From Ensifer aridi (GTDB taxonomy: Bacteria; Pseudomonadota; Alphaproteobacteria; Rhizobiales; Rhizobiaceae): DNA of 64,000 nucleotides. The position numbers and the translations under genes are program-made. This document shows positions 17,350 through 25,733 of this stretch, in pieces. The stretch is taken from contig NZ_LUAV01000004.1 in assembly GCF_002078505.1 (NCBI RefSeq), positions 62,001-126,000 of the forward strand. The letters are read 5' to 3'. The notes beneath the pieces were generated by a model, which was given only the letters and a program-made list of their open reading frames with translations, had not been told where the DNA came from and searched no databases. How positions within the stretch are numbered: the stretch's first letter is position 1; every line of letters starts with the position of its first letter.

Positions 17350-18699
17350 ATGACGTGCAACTTGCCAACGGGTCGCCGCCTGAGCTCGGACGAGCCGCAT
17401 GCGGTAGCGCTCGTCGATCCGCTGACGGGTCTCGGCAATGCGCGTTACCTGCGCCAAAGCGTCTGCACCCTCGCGGACGAACGGGCAAGTGATCCGGCGC
17501 CTTTCACCATCGCCCTTGCCAACCTCGATGGCTTCAAGCCGATCAACGACCTTTTCGGGCCGGAAGCGGGTGATCGCATCCTGCGCCAGGTGGCGCATCG
17601 GCTGAAGGCCTGTGTTCCGGAAAGCGCAACGGTGACACGCACGACGGACGACGAATTCGCAATCGTTCTGCCGTTGACGTTTGAACGAAAGGGCGCTGAG
17701 AAGCTCGGCCAGATGCTGAAGGAGGCGCTTTCCGCCCCCTTCGCGCTCGGTGATCGCAACGTCCGACTCTCCGCGTCCTTTGGTTTCGCGGTCTATCCCT
17801 TCGCCGGGGGCACCTTCGAGGATCTGCTGAAGAGCGCTGATACGGCGCTCTATCGCTCGAAACGCCGCGGCCGCGGCCAGATCACCGTCTATTCCCAGGA
17901 AATCGCCCAGGAGATGAAGCGCGCGACCGCGCTTGAGCAGGCGTTGCGCAACGCGATCATCGCCGATGAGGTCGACATGCATTTCCAGCCGATCGTCGAC
18001 CTGCGCACGGACACCGTGGTCGGCTTCGAGGCGCTGGCGAGATGGTGCGACGCGGATCTCGGCTATGTCTCGCCCTCAGTATTCGTTCCGCTCGCCGAGG
18101 AGCGCGGCTTCATCGACGCGCTGGCCGACGCGCTTCTGCGCAAGGCGGCCCAGGCAGCCCTGTCGTGGCCGAAGGAACTTTTCCTTTCCTTCAATCTGTC
18201 ATCCGCCCAGTTGACGGATCCGGCAACAAGCGCTCGGCTGCTGGCGATCATCGGCCAGGTCGGGCTCGATCCTCGCCGCCTCGAACTCGAAATCACCGAA
18301 ACCGCCGTGATGGCCGACGCGAACGTCGCTCAGAGGATCGTCTCCGAATTGAGGGCGGCGGGCGTGCGCGTGTCGCTCGACGATTTCGGAACGGGGCAAT
18401 CCAGCCTTGGGCGATTAAGGGACTTCACCTTCGACAAGGTGAAGATCGACCGCGCCTTCGTATCCCGGATTTCGGCCGACCGTGCCTCCGAGCACATCGT
18501 CAGGGCCATCGTCTCGATGTGCGAGGGGCTGGAACTGGAGGTCGTTGCCGAGGGCATCGAGCACTCTTCCGAGGCCGCGAAACTGAAGGCGCTCGGCTGC
18601 GGCATGGGGCAGGGCTATTTCTACGGCAAGCCTGCGGATGCTCTCGCCACGATGCGTTATCTGTCGCACCGCTATCGAGATGTCGCGGCAGTACGCTGA
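17350..18699 (+). CDS. GGDEF-EAL protein with degenerate GGDEF; probable c-di-GMP phosphodiesterase
   Basis: A 449-residue soluble protein. The GGDEF domain (about 20-180) keeps DPLTGLGNARYL but its active loop reads TDDEF instead of GGDEF, so diguanylate cyclase activity is unlikely. The EAL domain (about 195-440) is complete: FEALARW, FNLSSAQL, EITET, DDFGTGQSSL, KIDRAFV, AEGIE and GMGQGYFYGKP, so cyclic-di-GMP hydrolysis is expected, possibly tuned by GTP binding at the dead GGDEF. No membrane segment or sensor is encoded, suggesting control in trans, perhaps by the PAS/receiver protein upstream. The ribosome-binding site before 17350 is weak, so the start is only moderately sure. Confidence 0.88.
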   Translation: MTCNLPTGRRLSSDEPHAVALVDPLTGLGNARYLRQSVCTLADERASDPAPFTIALANLDGFKPINDLFGPEAGDRILRQVAHRLKACVPESATVTRTTDDEFAIVLPLTFERKGAEKLGQMLKEALSAPFALGDRNVRLSASFGFAVYPFAGGTFEDLLKSADTALYRSKRRGRGQITVYSQEIAQEMKRATALEQALRNAIIADEVDMHFQPIVDLRTDTVVGFEALARWCDADLGYVSPSVFVPLAEERGFIDALADALLRKAAQAALSWPKELFLSFNLSSAQLTDPATSARLLAIIGQVGLDPRRLELEITETAVMADANVAQRIVSELRAAGVRVSLDDFGTGQSSLGRLRDFTFDKVKIDRAFVSRISADRASEHIVRAIVSMCEGLELEVVAEGIEHSSEAAKLKALGCGMGQGYFYGKPADALATMRYLSHRYRDVAAVR

Positions 18700-18757
18700 A
18701 GCGGCATGGGAAAGCGTGCGCGGTTTTTCCGCTCGCATCTGAACTTGCTGCGGATTA

Positions 18758-19687
18758 TCAGCCGTCGATCTGTGAACGGTCGCGCACGCCCTCCTCGAGG
18801 AGCCAGTCGCGAACCCGCCGCGCCTGCGAGTTGAGCCCGCGCGACCGCGGCCAGACGACATAGAATGCCTGGCCGGTCTTCAGCACATGTCCCCCGACCG
18901 GCACCAGGGCGCCGGAGCGCATCTGGCGTTCGATCAGATGTTCCCAGCCGAGTGCGATCCCTTCGCCGGCAAGCACGGCCTGGATCACCAGGACATAGTC
19001 GTTGATGGCGAGCCGCTTGCCTTGCGCGGGATAGGCGATGCCAGCGCTTGCGAACCATTCCGTCCAGTCGCAGGCGCGCCGCACCGGCTCCTCCAGATGG
19101 ATGAGACTGTGCTTGAGCAGCTCCGCTGGTGTCCTGGGCAGGCCATGCGCCTCAATATAGGCCGGCGTCGCCACCGCGTTGACCACTTCTTCGGCTAGCA
19201 GTGCCGCGTGATAGCGCGGCCATTGGCCAGGGTCGCCACCACGAACGCCCAAGGGGATCGGTTCCTCGTCGAGATCGAGGTCGCGTACGCTCGTCTGGAT
19301 GCGAAGATCGATTTCCGGCAGGTCCTCGCGCAGCCGGTTGAGGCGCGGCAGCATCCACATGGAGGCAAACGCCGTCGACGCCGCGAGCGTCACGTTCGTC
19401 TCGCGGCCCTTGGCGCGGATGTCCTCCGCCGATTTCTGGATGCGTGCGAGGCCGACGGAGACATCGGCGTGGAACTTCTCCCCGGCTTCCGTCAATTCGA
19501 CCGCCCGGTGCACGCGGTGAAAGAGCGGAACGCCGAGCTGGTCTTCAAGCCCGCGTATGGCGTAGGAGACCGCTGCCTGAGTCATGCCGAGCTCATTGGC
19601 GGCGCGCGTGAAATTCTGATGGCGGCCAGCCGCCTCGAAAACGATGAGGCTTGCGGCCGAGGGAAGAAGGCGGCGCAGGTTTTCCAT
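18758..19687 (-). CDS. LysR family transcriptional regulator (GcvA-like)
   Basis: A 309-residue LysR regulator. The winged helix-turn-helix is at the N-terminus (SLIVFEAAGRHQNFTRAANE and AAVSYAIRGLEDQLGVPLF) and a periplasmic-binding-like effector domain fills the rest; the overall sequence is nearest the GcvA type. It is divergently placed to the MttB-family methyltransferase gene with an 8-bp palindrome in the 89-bp gap, so it very probably controls that gene and itself. The effector could be a quaternary amine such as a betaine, which is inference from the target. Start at 19687 (MENLRRLLPS); an alternative codon lies 9 bp upstream. Confidence 0.88.
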   Translation of the reverse strand: MENLRRLLPSAASLIVFEAAGRHQNFTRAANELGMTQAAVSYAIRGLEDQLGVPLFHRVHRAVELTEAGEKFHADVSVGLARIQKSAEDIRAKGRETNVTLAASTAFASMWMLPRLNRLREDLPEIDLRIQTSVRDLDLDEEPIPLGVRGGDPGQWPRYHAALLAEEVVNAVATPAYIEAHGLPRTPAELLKHSLIHLEEPVRRACDWTEWFASAGIAYPAQGKRLAINDYVLVIQAVLAGEGIALGWEHLIERQMRSGALVPVGGHVLKTGQAFYVVWPRSRGLNSQARRVRDWLLEEGVRDRSQIDG

Positions 19688-19748
19688 AAGGTCCACTTAT
19701 ATCATGCGTCGAATTTTTCCTGCGTCACAACGGCCTCTCTCGTCAATA

Positions 19749-19767
19749 CCATCATTGCAAATGATGG
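19749..19767. promoter_or_regulatory. LysR operator candidate between the LysR gene and mttB-like gene
   Basis: Perfect 8-bp inverted repeat, CCATCATT (19749-19756), 3-bp spacer, AATGATGG (19760-19767); it contains a T-N11-A core typical of LysR sites. It abuts and partly overlaps the ribosome-binding site (GGGAGG, 19765-19770) of the methyltransferase gene, so binding here would more naturally repress than activate that gene unless a second site exists. Confidence 0.5.
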
Positions 19768-19776
19768 GAGGTGACG

Positions 19777-21321
19777 ATGGAAACGGTGTCAGAAGCCGGA
19801 GAAGTGCCAAGACGGAACCGCGGCGCGCGAGCGCAGCGGCGCGAGGGCGGCAGGGTTCCCGGCGTTCCCTATATCGTTCGCAACATACCGACCTACGACA
19901 TTCTCGGCGAGGAGAGCCTGGAGCGCATCGAACGGACGGCGGATCGTATTCTTGCGGAAGTCGGCATCGAGTTCCGCGACGACCCGGCGGCGCTCGACCA
20001 TTGGGAACGGGCCGGCGCGAAGATTGATGGCGTCCGCGTCACTTTCGAGCCGGGCATGTTGAAGGAGATCGTCCGCTCCGCACCGTCGCAATTCACGCAG
20101 CACGCCCGAAACCCCGGCCGCAGCATCGAGATCGGTGGCCGCAACGTCGTCTTCTCGCCGGCCTATGGCTCTCCCTTCGTCACGGATCTCGACAAGGGGC
20201 GGCGCTATGGAACGATCGAGGACTTCCGCAATCTTGTGAAGCTCGCCCAATCGAGCCCATGGCTGCACCATTCCGGCGGGACGATCTGCGAACCGGTCGA
20301 CGTGCCGGTCAACAAGCGTCACCTCGATATGGTCTATAGCCACATCAAATACTCCGACCGCGCCTTCATGGGCTCGATCACGGCGGAGGAGCGCGCCGAG
20401 GATTCGATCGAAATGGCGCGCATTCTCTTCGGCGCCGACTTCGTCGACCGGAACTGCGTCATACTCGGCAATGTCAACGTCAATTCGCCGCTCGTCTGGG
20501 ACGGGACGATGACGAAGTCGCTGCGCGCCTATGCGCGTGCCAACCAGGCGGCGGTCATCGTGCCTTTCATTCTCGGCGGCGCTATGGGACCGGTCACCAA
20601 TGCCGGCGCCATTGCGCAATCCTATGCGGAAACGCTAGCCGGTTGTGCGCTGACGCAGCTCGAACGCAAGGGCGCGCCGGTGATCTTCGGCAATTTCCTG
20701 TCGTCCATGTCGCTCCGCTCCGGCTCGCCGACATTCGGCACGCCCGAACCGGCAATCGGCAGCATGGTCATAGGCCAGCTCGCTCGCCGGCTCGGCCTTC
20801 CCTTACGCTGCGCCGGCAATTTCTCCAATTCGAAACGACCGGACGCCCAGGCCATGCAGGAGGGCGTCATGTCAATGCTTTCGGCCGTGCACTGCGGTGC
20901 CAATTTCATCCTGCATTCGGCGGGCTTCGTCGACGGGCTGCTCGCCATGTCCTACGAGAAATTCGTGATGGATACCGATTTCTGCGGCGCGCTTCACTCC
21001 TATCTCGCCGGCGTCGTGGTCGACGACAACACGCTCGCCATGGACGCCTTTCTGGAGGTCGGGCCTGGCAACCATTTTCTCGGCTGCGAGCACACGATGC
21101 GCAACTATCAGACCGCCTTTTGGGACAGTGCGCTTTCCGACAACGAGCCTTTCGAGAAATGGGTCGAGCAGGGGGAGACGGACATGGCGCTGCGTGCCAA
21201 CCGATATTGGAAGAAGGCGCTCGCCGAATACGAAGCGCCTACCTTGGACGTGGCGATCGATGAGGCGCTGCGGGACTATGTCGCAAGGCGCAAGAGCAGT
21301 ATGCCCGACGCTTGGTATTGA
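19777..21321 (+). CDS. MttB/trimethylamine methyltransferase family protein, non-pyrrolysine
   Basis: A 514-residue member of the MttB superfamily, TIM-barrel corrinoid-dependent methyltransferases. The reading frame is continuous with no in-frame amber codon, so it belongs to the non-pyrrolysine branch whose characterised members demethylate quaternary amines such as glycine betaine rather than trimethylamine. Family landmarks include EVGIEFRDDPAALDHWERAGA near the N-terminus and the barrel segments with NFLSSMSLRSGSPTFGTPEPA. The start at 19777 has GGGAGG 6 nt upstream; a GTG at 19771 is too close to it. No corrinoid protein or reactivase gene is adjacent. Substrate is inference. Confidence 0.88.
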   Translation: METVSEAGEVPRRNRGARAQRREGGRVPGVPYIVRNIPTYDILGEESLERIERTADRILAEVGIEFRDDPAALDHWERAGAKIDGVRVTFEPGMLKEIVRSAPSQFTQHARNPGRSIEIGGRNVVFSPAYGSPFVTDLDKGRRYGTIEDFRNLVKLAQSSPWLHHSGGTICEPVDVPVNKRHLDMVYSHIKYSDRAFMGSITAEERAEDSIEMARILFGADFVDRNCVILGNVNVNSPLVWDGTMTKSLRAYARANQAAVIVPFILGGAMGPVTNAGAIAQSYAETLAGCALTQLERKGAPVIFGNFLSSMSLRSGSPTFGTPEPAIGSMVIGQLARRLGLPLRCAGNFSNSKRPDAQAMQEGVMSMLSAVHCGANFILHSAGFVDGLLAMSYEKFVMDTDFCGALHSYLAGVVVDDNTLAMDAFLEVGPGNHFLGCEHTMRNYQTAFWDSALSDNEPFEKWVEQGETDMALRANRYWKKALAEYEAPTLDVAIDEALRDYVARRKSSMPDAWY

Positions 21322-21336
21322 GAGTCTCCGAACAAG

Positions 21337-21389
21337 CGCTGCGACGCGCGGAAATTGAATCGGCTACGATCTCAGGAAAGATGCAGTAG
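21337..21389 (-). repeat. Rhizobial palindromic intergenic repeat, partial (copy D)
   Basis: Degenerate version of the module at 3970-4009: AATCGGCTACGATCTCAGG followed by AAAGATGCAGTAG, preceded by a GCGCTGCGACGCGC remnant of the other module. It lies directly after the methyltransferase gene and abuts the terminator of the convergent PRC-barrel gene. Confidence 0.55.
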
Positions 21390-21394
21390 AGAAG

Positions 21395-21420
21395 AAAAAA
21401 GCGGCGCCTTCGACGCCGCT
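21395..21420 (-). terminator. Rho-independent terminator of the PRC-barrel gene
   Basis: On the minus strand AGCGGCG, a 7-nt loop, CGCCGCT, then six T. It lies 25 bp after the stop codon of the PRC-barrel gene. Confidence 0.85.
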
Positions 21421-21444
21421 CTCGCTAGCCAGTCGTTCGCAGGC

Positions 21445-22092
21445 TTACTGCTGCGGTGCCGGCTGTGTCGGCTGAGTCGGAGCCGGGGTCGTGCCGGTCG
21501 CAGAAGTTGTCGACGTGTCGACCGGCTGAGCGGCATTCCGCTCGGCCATCAGTTGCGACTTCGTCTTGAACTCCGGTGCGGCCTTCAGCGACTCGGCCGT
21601 TTCCGTGGTCGTCAGCTTCATCGTGTTCGCCTCAGCGTCCTCGGTGACCTCGATCTTGTCGAACGGCACTGCGACGTTCTTTTCACCGATGCCGAGGAAA
21701 CCGCCAACTCCAACCACCGCAGCGGCCACGCCGCCTTCCTTCTTGATGATCAGGTCGTTGATCTCACCGATGCTTTCATCGTTGGGGTTGTAGACCGATT
21801 GTCCAATATAGGTGTTGGCGGAAATCTGGTCTTCAGCCTGTTCAGTCAAGTAGGTGGCTTCGCCAGCGGCCATTTCGGTCGACTTATCGGCGGGAGCCGG
21901 CGTCTGCGCCTGCTCGCCAGGTGCCGGGGCCGGTGTGGTCGCATCCGGTGTTGCCGGAGCCGGTTCCATGGTCTGGGTCTCGGGTGCCGGAGCCGGCGGC
22001 GTGGTTGTCTGCTGTGCGAAACTTGTCGGGGCAACGGCAACGCCCACGAGAAGCGCGCCAGCGGCAACGGAAGATATAAGTCTCTCTCTCAT
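21445..22092 (-). CDS. Exported PRC-barrel domain protein
   Basis: A 215-residue protein with a Sec signal peptide (MRERLISSVAAGALLVGVAV, cleavage near SFAQQ), a Pro/Ala/Thr/Glu-rich linker to about residue 75, one PRC-barrel domain (about 90-160; YIGQSVYNPNDESIGEINDL, VGGFLGIGEKNVAVPFDKI) and a second Thr/Pro/Gln-rich tail. Low-complexity arms with a PRC barrel are typical of exported rhizobial proteins of unknown function, sometimes stress-induced. The start at 22092 restores the signal peptide. An EcfG-like promoter lies about 80 bp upstream and a clear terminator follows, so it is a monocistronic unit likely induced in general stress. Confidence 0.88.
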   Translation of the reverse strand: MRERLISSVAAGALLVGVAVAPTSFAQQTTTPPAPAPETQTMEPAPATPDATTPAPAPGEQAQTPAPADKSTEMAAGEATYLTEQAEDQISANTYIGQSVYNPNDESIGEINDLIIKKEGGVAAAVVGVGGFLGIGEKNVAVPFDKIEVTEDAEANTMKLTTTETAESLKAAPEFKTKSQLMAERNAAQPVDTSTTSATGTTPAPTQPTQPAPQQ

Positions 22093-22175
22093 TTCAGACT
22101 GCCTTTCGTTGACGTTGTCGAGCAAGGCGCAGGCTCAGGCATCGGCCAGCGACACTGCGCCAGTGACACTCAAGC

Positions 22176-22200
22176 AACGCCCGGCGGCGGAAACTGTTCC
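22176..22200 (-). promoter_or_regulatory. EcfG/RpoE2-like promoter of the PRC-barrel gene
   Basis: Minus strand GGAAC (22200-22196), 16-bp spacer, CGTT (22179-22176), an exact match to the general-stress promoter pattern of alphaproteobacteria. It would start transcription near 22168, about 75 nt before the start codon. Confidence 0.6.
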
Positions 22201-22390
22201 GTAGAATTTGCAGCCGCCAAACGCATGACCTCTGAGTATTGGCTGCCTTTCAGCCAGTGGAAATGCGACGATCGGCAATTGGCCGGAAAGTCCGCGCCTG
22301 GCGACGCACCCATCGTGCTCGCGGATACGCCGCGCAGCCAGGTGACCACGCGGCGTACGAATATCGAGTAACGGTCGTCTTCCCCGACCA

Positions 22391-24115
22391 CTAATGGCTC
22401 TCGCGAAGCACCTCGTCGCCGCTCTTCCCGACGAGGAAGTCCAGGTCGGCGCCCCTGTCTGCCTGCAGCACGGTGTCGTGATAGAGCTTATAGTAGCCGC
22501 GCTGCCATTTCTGCTCCGGCGGCTGCCAGGCAGCCATGCGGGCTGCGAGTTCCTGCTCGCTGATCAGCAGGTTCAACTCGCCTTTCATGGCGTCGAGGCG
22601 GATGCGGTCCCCGGTCTTGACGATCGCCAGCGGTCCGCCCGCATTGGCTTCCGGGCTCACATGCAGAACCACGGTGCCGAAGGCGGTGCCGGACATGCGC
22701 GCATCCGAGATACGGACCATGTCGCGAACGCCCTTTTCCACGAGGCGGCGGGGGATCGGCATGTTGCCGACTTCCGCCATGCCTGGATAACCCTTCGGTC
22801 CGCAGCCCTTGAGGACGAGGATCGTATCCTCGGTCACCGGCAGGTCCGGGTCGTCGATCTTCGCCTTCAAGTCTTCGATGGTTTCGAAAACATAGGCCGG
22901 TCCCTCATGGGCGAGCAGGTGCTCGCTCGCCGCCGACGGCTTGATGACCGCGCCGTTCGGCGCGAGATTGCCCTTGAGCACGCGAATGCCGGCAGCCGCG
23001 CGGATGGGATTGTCGAGCGGGCGGATGACATCGTCGTTATAGACCTCCGCGCCCTCCCAATATTTGCTGATCGGCACGCCGGAAACGGTCGGCGCATCGG
23101 CGTGAAGAAGGTGCTGAATGCGGTTCATGACCGCCGGCAGGCCGCCCGCATAGGCGAGATCCTCGATCAGATACTTGCCCGAGGGCATGCAGTTGACGAT
23201 GCAGGGCACCTGCCCGCCGACGCGGTCGAAATCGTCGAGACAGAGATCGACGCCGGCACGTCCGGCGATCGCCAGCATATGCACGACGGCGTTTGTCGAC
23301 CCACCGACTGCGGCATTGGCGATGATGCCGTTCTCGAAGTTCTCCTTCGTCAGGATCTTCGACAATCTCAGATCTTCGTGCACCATCGCGACGATCCGCT
23401 TGCCGGTCATGTGCGCGAGCGCCATGCGGCGAGCGTCGACGGCAGGCAGCGCTGCATTGGTCGGCAGCGAAAGCCCCATGGCTTCCACCACCGAAGCCAT
23501 CGTGGTCGCGGTACCCATGGTCATGCATACGCCCGGCGAGCGCGACATGCCGCTTTCGGCGGCCATGAACTCCTGCATGCTCATTTCGCCGGCCCGCACG
23601 GCCTCCGAGAATTTCCAGACATCCGTGCCGGAGCCGATATCCTTGCCCTTCCATTTGCCGTTCAGCATCGGTCCGGAGGAAACGACGATCGTCGGCAGAT
23701 CGACGGAGGCGGCGCCCATCAATTGCCCAGGTGTCGTCTTGTCGCAGCCGCCGAGGAGCACGACACCGTCGATGCCATAGGCGCGGATAGCCTCCTCGAC
23801 GTCCATCGCGAGCAGATTGCGGAAGAGCATGGCGGTCGGCCGCATCTGCGTTTCGCCGAGCGACGACACCGGAAACTCGACCGGAAAGCCGCCCGCTTCC
23901 CAGACGCCGCGCTTCACGCCTTCGGCGAGGATGCGCAGATGGCTGTTGCAGGGAGTGAGTTCGGACCAGGTATTGCAGATGCCGATGATCGGCCGCCCAT
24001 CGAAAACGTGGTCGGGAAAGCCCTGGTTCTTCATCCAGGACCGATGAATGAAGCCGTCCTTGTGTGTCCCGCCGTACCAGTGGCGGCTTCTCAGCTCTTT
24101 TTTCTTATCGCTCAT
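22391..24115 (-). CDS. IlvD/Edd family sugar-acid dehydratase (galactonate/arabinonate type)
   Basis: A 574-residue [2Fe-2S] dehydratase. Cluster ligands are Cys56 (TPCNSH), Cys124 (GGCDKTTP) and Cys197 (PGVCMTM), and Lys126 is the carbamylated Mg2+-binding lysine; these align, offset by 3, with the structurally known Rhizobium L-arabinonate dehydratase. It should convert a sugar acid to its 2-keto-3-deoxy form. Because dgoA, dgoK, a lactonase and a sugar dehydrogenase lie upstream on the same strand, D-galactonate is the likely substrate in the De Ley-Doudoroff pathway, although L-arabinonate is possible and enzymes of this group are promiscuous. The ribosome-binding site GGGAG is well placed before 24115. 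An 84-bp AT-rich gap separates it from the lactonase. Confidence 0.88.
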   Translation of the reverse strand: MSDKKKELRSRHWYGGTHKDGFIHRSWMKNQGFPDHVFDGRPIIGICNTWSELTPCNSHLRILAEGVKRGVWEAGGFPVEFPVSSLGETQMRPTAMLFRNLLAMDVEEAIRAYGIDGVVLLGGCDKTTPGQLMGAASVDLPTIVVSSGPMLNGKWKGKDIGSGTDVWKFSEAVRAGEMSMQEFMAAESGMSRSPGVCMTMGTATTMASVVEAMGLSLPTNAALPAVDARRMALAHMTGKRIVAMVHEDLRLSKILTKENFENGIIANAAVGGSTNAVVHMLAIAGRAGVDLCLDDFDRVGGQVPCIVNCMPSGKYLIEDLAYAGGLPAVMNRIQHLLHADAPTVSGVPISKYWEGAEVYNDDVIRPLDNPIRAAAGIRVLKGNLAPNGAVIKPSAASEHLLAHEGPAYVFETIEDLKAKIDDPDLPVTEDTILVLKGCGPKGYPGMAEVGNMPIPRRLVEKGVRDMVRISDARMSGTAFGTVVLHVSPEANAGGPLAIVKTGDRIRLDAMKGELNLLISEQELAARMAAWQPPEQKWQRGYYKLYHDTVLQADRGADLDFLVGKSGDEVLRESH

Positions 24116-24199
24116 TCGAGCACTCCCTTTCCATCGCGATTCAGCGCATGGATCAATTGTATGACTTTTTATCGGCGAGGCGCCAGAACTTAATTGAGA

Positions 24200-25084
24200 T
24201 CAGAGCCGGAAGGCGGGTTCGAAGCGTCCTTTGACCTCGATGCCGAGCTCGAACGTTTTGCCGGCGTCCGGATCGGCGGCGCGCGCGGCATCGTCCATGT
24301 CCTGCCAGGCGGAGGTCACCAGCAGCCGCTCGGCCTTCGCTCCCACAAAAGCCGGGCAGCTTGGCTGGGTCGCAGGCACAGCATAGCGGGCGACCTTCCG
24401 GCCGTCGGGCTTATAGACCTCGACGGCGCCCGCACCCCAGCGTGCGTTCCAGATCAGCCCATCGGCATCGCAAACGGCGCCGTCGACGCCGCCCGGTGCG
24501 GCACTCTCGTCGGAGAGTACGACGGCATCGCCGGTCGGAAGACCGGTCGCCGGATCGATATCGACCCGCATCAGATGGTTGACGTCCGTGTCGGTGAAAT
24601 AAGCAGTAGCCCCATCCGGCGAGAAGCAGATCGCGTTCGGGATGGTGATGTTGCTGTATAGCTTCGTCACCCGATCCCCGGCCACATGGTATATCGCCCC
24701 GGCATGCTTCTCGGCCTTCCGTCCCATCGTGCCGATCCAGAGCGCGCCCGAGGGATGAACGCGTCCGTCATTGGAGCGGTTGCCCGGCTTGTCTTCGAGG
24801 GTGGCGAAGAGGCTGAGCGCATAGCTTTCCGTATCGCGGATGAACAGGCCCTGATCGGAGGCGATCAGTTGCCGCGTCGGATCGATCACCGCGAGCACGC
24901 TACCGAGGAAGGGCAGGGGATGAACCGTCTTGCGGCCGCTTTCGAGGTGAAGCTCATGCAGCTCCTGGCCCTTGATGTTGAACCACCAGGCCGTCCCGGT
25001 CGCCGGGTCGAAGGTCGGGCCTTCTCCGAGCTCGGAGGCGAAGTCGCAGAGGATGCGGCCGGAAAAGGGTACGAGCTCGGTCAT
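24200..25084 (-). CDS. SMP-30/gluconolactonase family lactonase (probable galactonolactonase)
   Basis: A 294-residue six-bladed beta-propeller lactonase. Metal ligands of the family are present: Glu21 (LGEGP), Asn150 (IPNAICFSPDG) and Asp201 (GGVDGAVCDADG), with Asn105 in the NRSNDGR substrate loop. It should hydrolyse the aldonolactone produced by the sugar dehydrogenase to the free acid. Its start overlaps the end of dgoA by 4 bp (ATGA), showing translational coupling within the galactose operon. Arabinonolactone is an alternative substrate. Confidence 0.88.
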   Translation of the reverse strand: MTELVPFSGRILCDFASELGEGPTFDPATGTAWWFNIKGQELHELHLESGRKTVHPLPFLGSVLAVIDPTRQLIASDQGLFIRDTESYALSLFATLEDKPGNRSNDGRVHPSGALWIGTMGRKAEKHAGAIYHVAGDRVTKLYSNITIPNAICFSPDGATAYFTDTDVNHLMRVDIDPATGLPTGDAVVLSDESAAPGGVDGAVCDADGLIWNARWGAGAVEVYKPDGRKVARYAVPATQPSCPAFVGAKAERLLVTSAWQDMDDAARAADPDAGKTFELGIEVKGRFEPAFRL

Positions 25085-25719
25085 TGCCTTCCTCCATAAA
25101 CGGCGTCATAGGCTGCAAGCGTCGCCGCCGCCCGCTCCCGGACGTCAGCGGCACTCATGCCCGGTTTGTAGAGGCTGGAGCCGAGGCCGAAGGAGCGGAC
25201 CCCAATTTTTGCGTAATCGGCGAAATTCGCCTCCGACACGCCGCCGACGGCGGCGATCTCGAGGTCGCCCGGAAGCACCGCGCGGATCGCCGCGATGCCG
25301 GACGGGCCAAGCACGCTTGCCGGGAAGAATTTAAGACCGCTTGCTCCGGCCGCCGCCGCCGCCAGCGCCTCCGTCGGCGTGAAGACACCCGGCATCGTCA
25401 CCATGCCTTTCGCGGCGGCAAGGCGAATGACCGAAGGCTCGACATTGGGACTTACCATCAGCCGCCCGCCGACGTCGGCGAGGCGGTCCACGTCGGCAGT
25501 CGTGAGCACCGTGCCCGCGCCGATCAGAGAGCCGGGCGGAGCCATTTTCACGGCCGTTTCGATGGAGCGGAACGGTTCGGGGGAGTTCAATGGAATCTCG
25601 ATCGCCGTGAAGCCCGTCTCGATCAGGGCGCCGACCACGCCCTCGGCCTCCTCGGGCTTCAGCCCGCGCAGGATGGCGATCAGTGGGTATTTCAACGGCG
25701 GCAGGGAAATGCGGTTCAT
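25081..25719 (-). CDS. dgoA: 2-dehydro-3-deoxy-6-phosphogalactonate aldolase
   Basis: A 212-residue class I aldolase of the KDPG/KHG family that cleaves 2-dehydro-3-deoxy-6-phosphogalactonate to pyruvate and glyceraldehyde 3-phosphate. The Schiff-base Lys130 is in GLKFFPAS, the catalytic Glu41 in EIPLNSPE, and the phosphate loop near GGVSEANF. The start at 25719 (MNRISLPPLKYPLIAILRG) has GGAAAG about 9 nt upstream; a start at 25746 would lack a binding site. The gene begins 15 bp after dgoK. The KDPG-aldolase Eda is a close relative, but the neighbours support the galactonate role. Confidence 0.9.
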   Translation of the reverse strand: MNRISLPPLKYPLIAILRGLKPEEAEGVVGALIETGFTAIEIPLNSPEPFRSIETAVKMAPPGSLIGAGTVLTTADVDRLADVGGRLMVSPNVEPSVIRLAAAKGMVTMPGVFTPTEALAAAAAGASGLKFFPASVLGPSGIAAIRAVLPGDLEIAAVGGVSEANFADYAKIGVRSFGLGSSLYKPGMSAADVRERAAATLAAYDAVYGGRQ

Positions 25720-25733
25720 GTTCTTTCTTTCCG

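Noticed and set aside
18703..18745. Terminator between the EAL gene and the LysR gene
   Set aside because: The T-run lies in the loop of a bulged stem rather than after it, so it does not fit an intrinsic terminator.
19777..21321. Pyrrolysine-containing trimethylamine methyltransferase
   Set aside because: No in-frame TAG is present and no pyl genes are seen; the protein belongs to the non-pyrrolysine branch.
22394..24193. 599-codon open frame opposite the IlvD/Edd dehydratase
   Set aside because: It is the antisense of a well-conserved gene, has no ribosome-binding site or recognisable domain, and arises from GC-rich codon bias.
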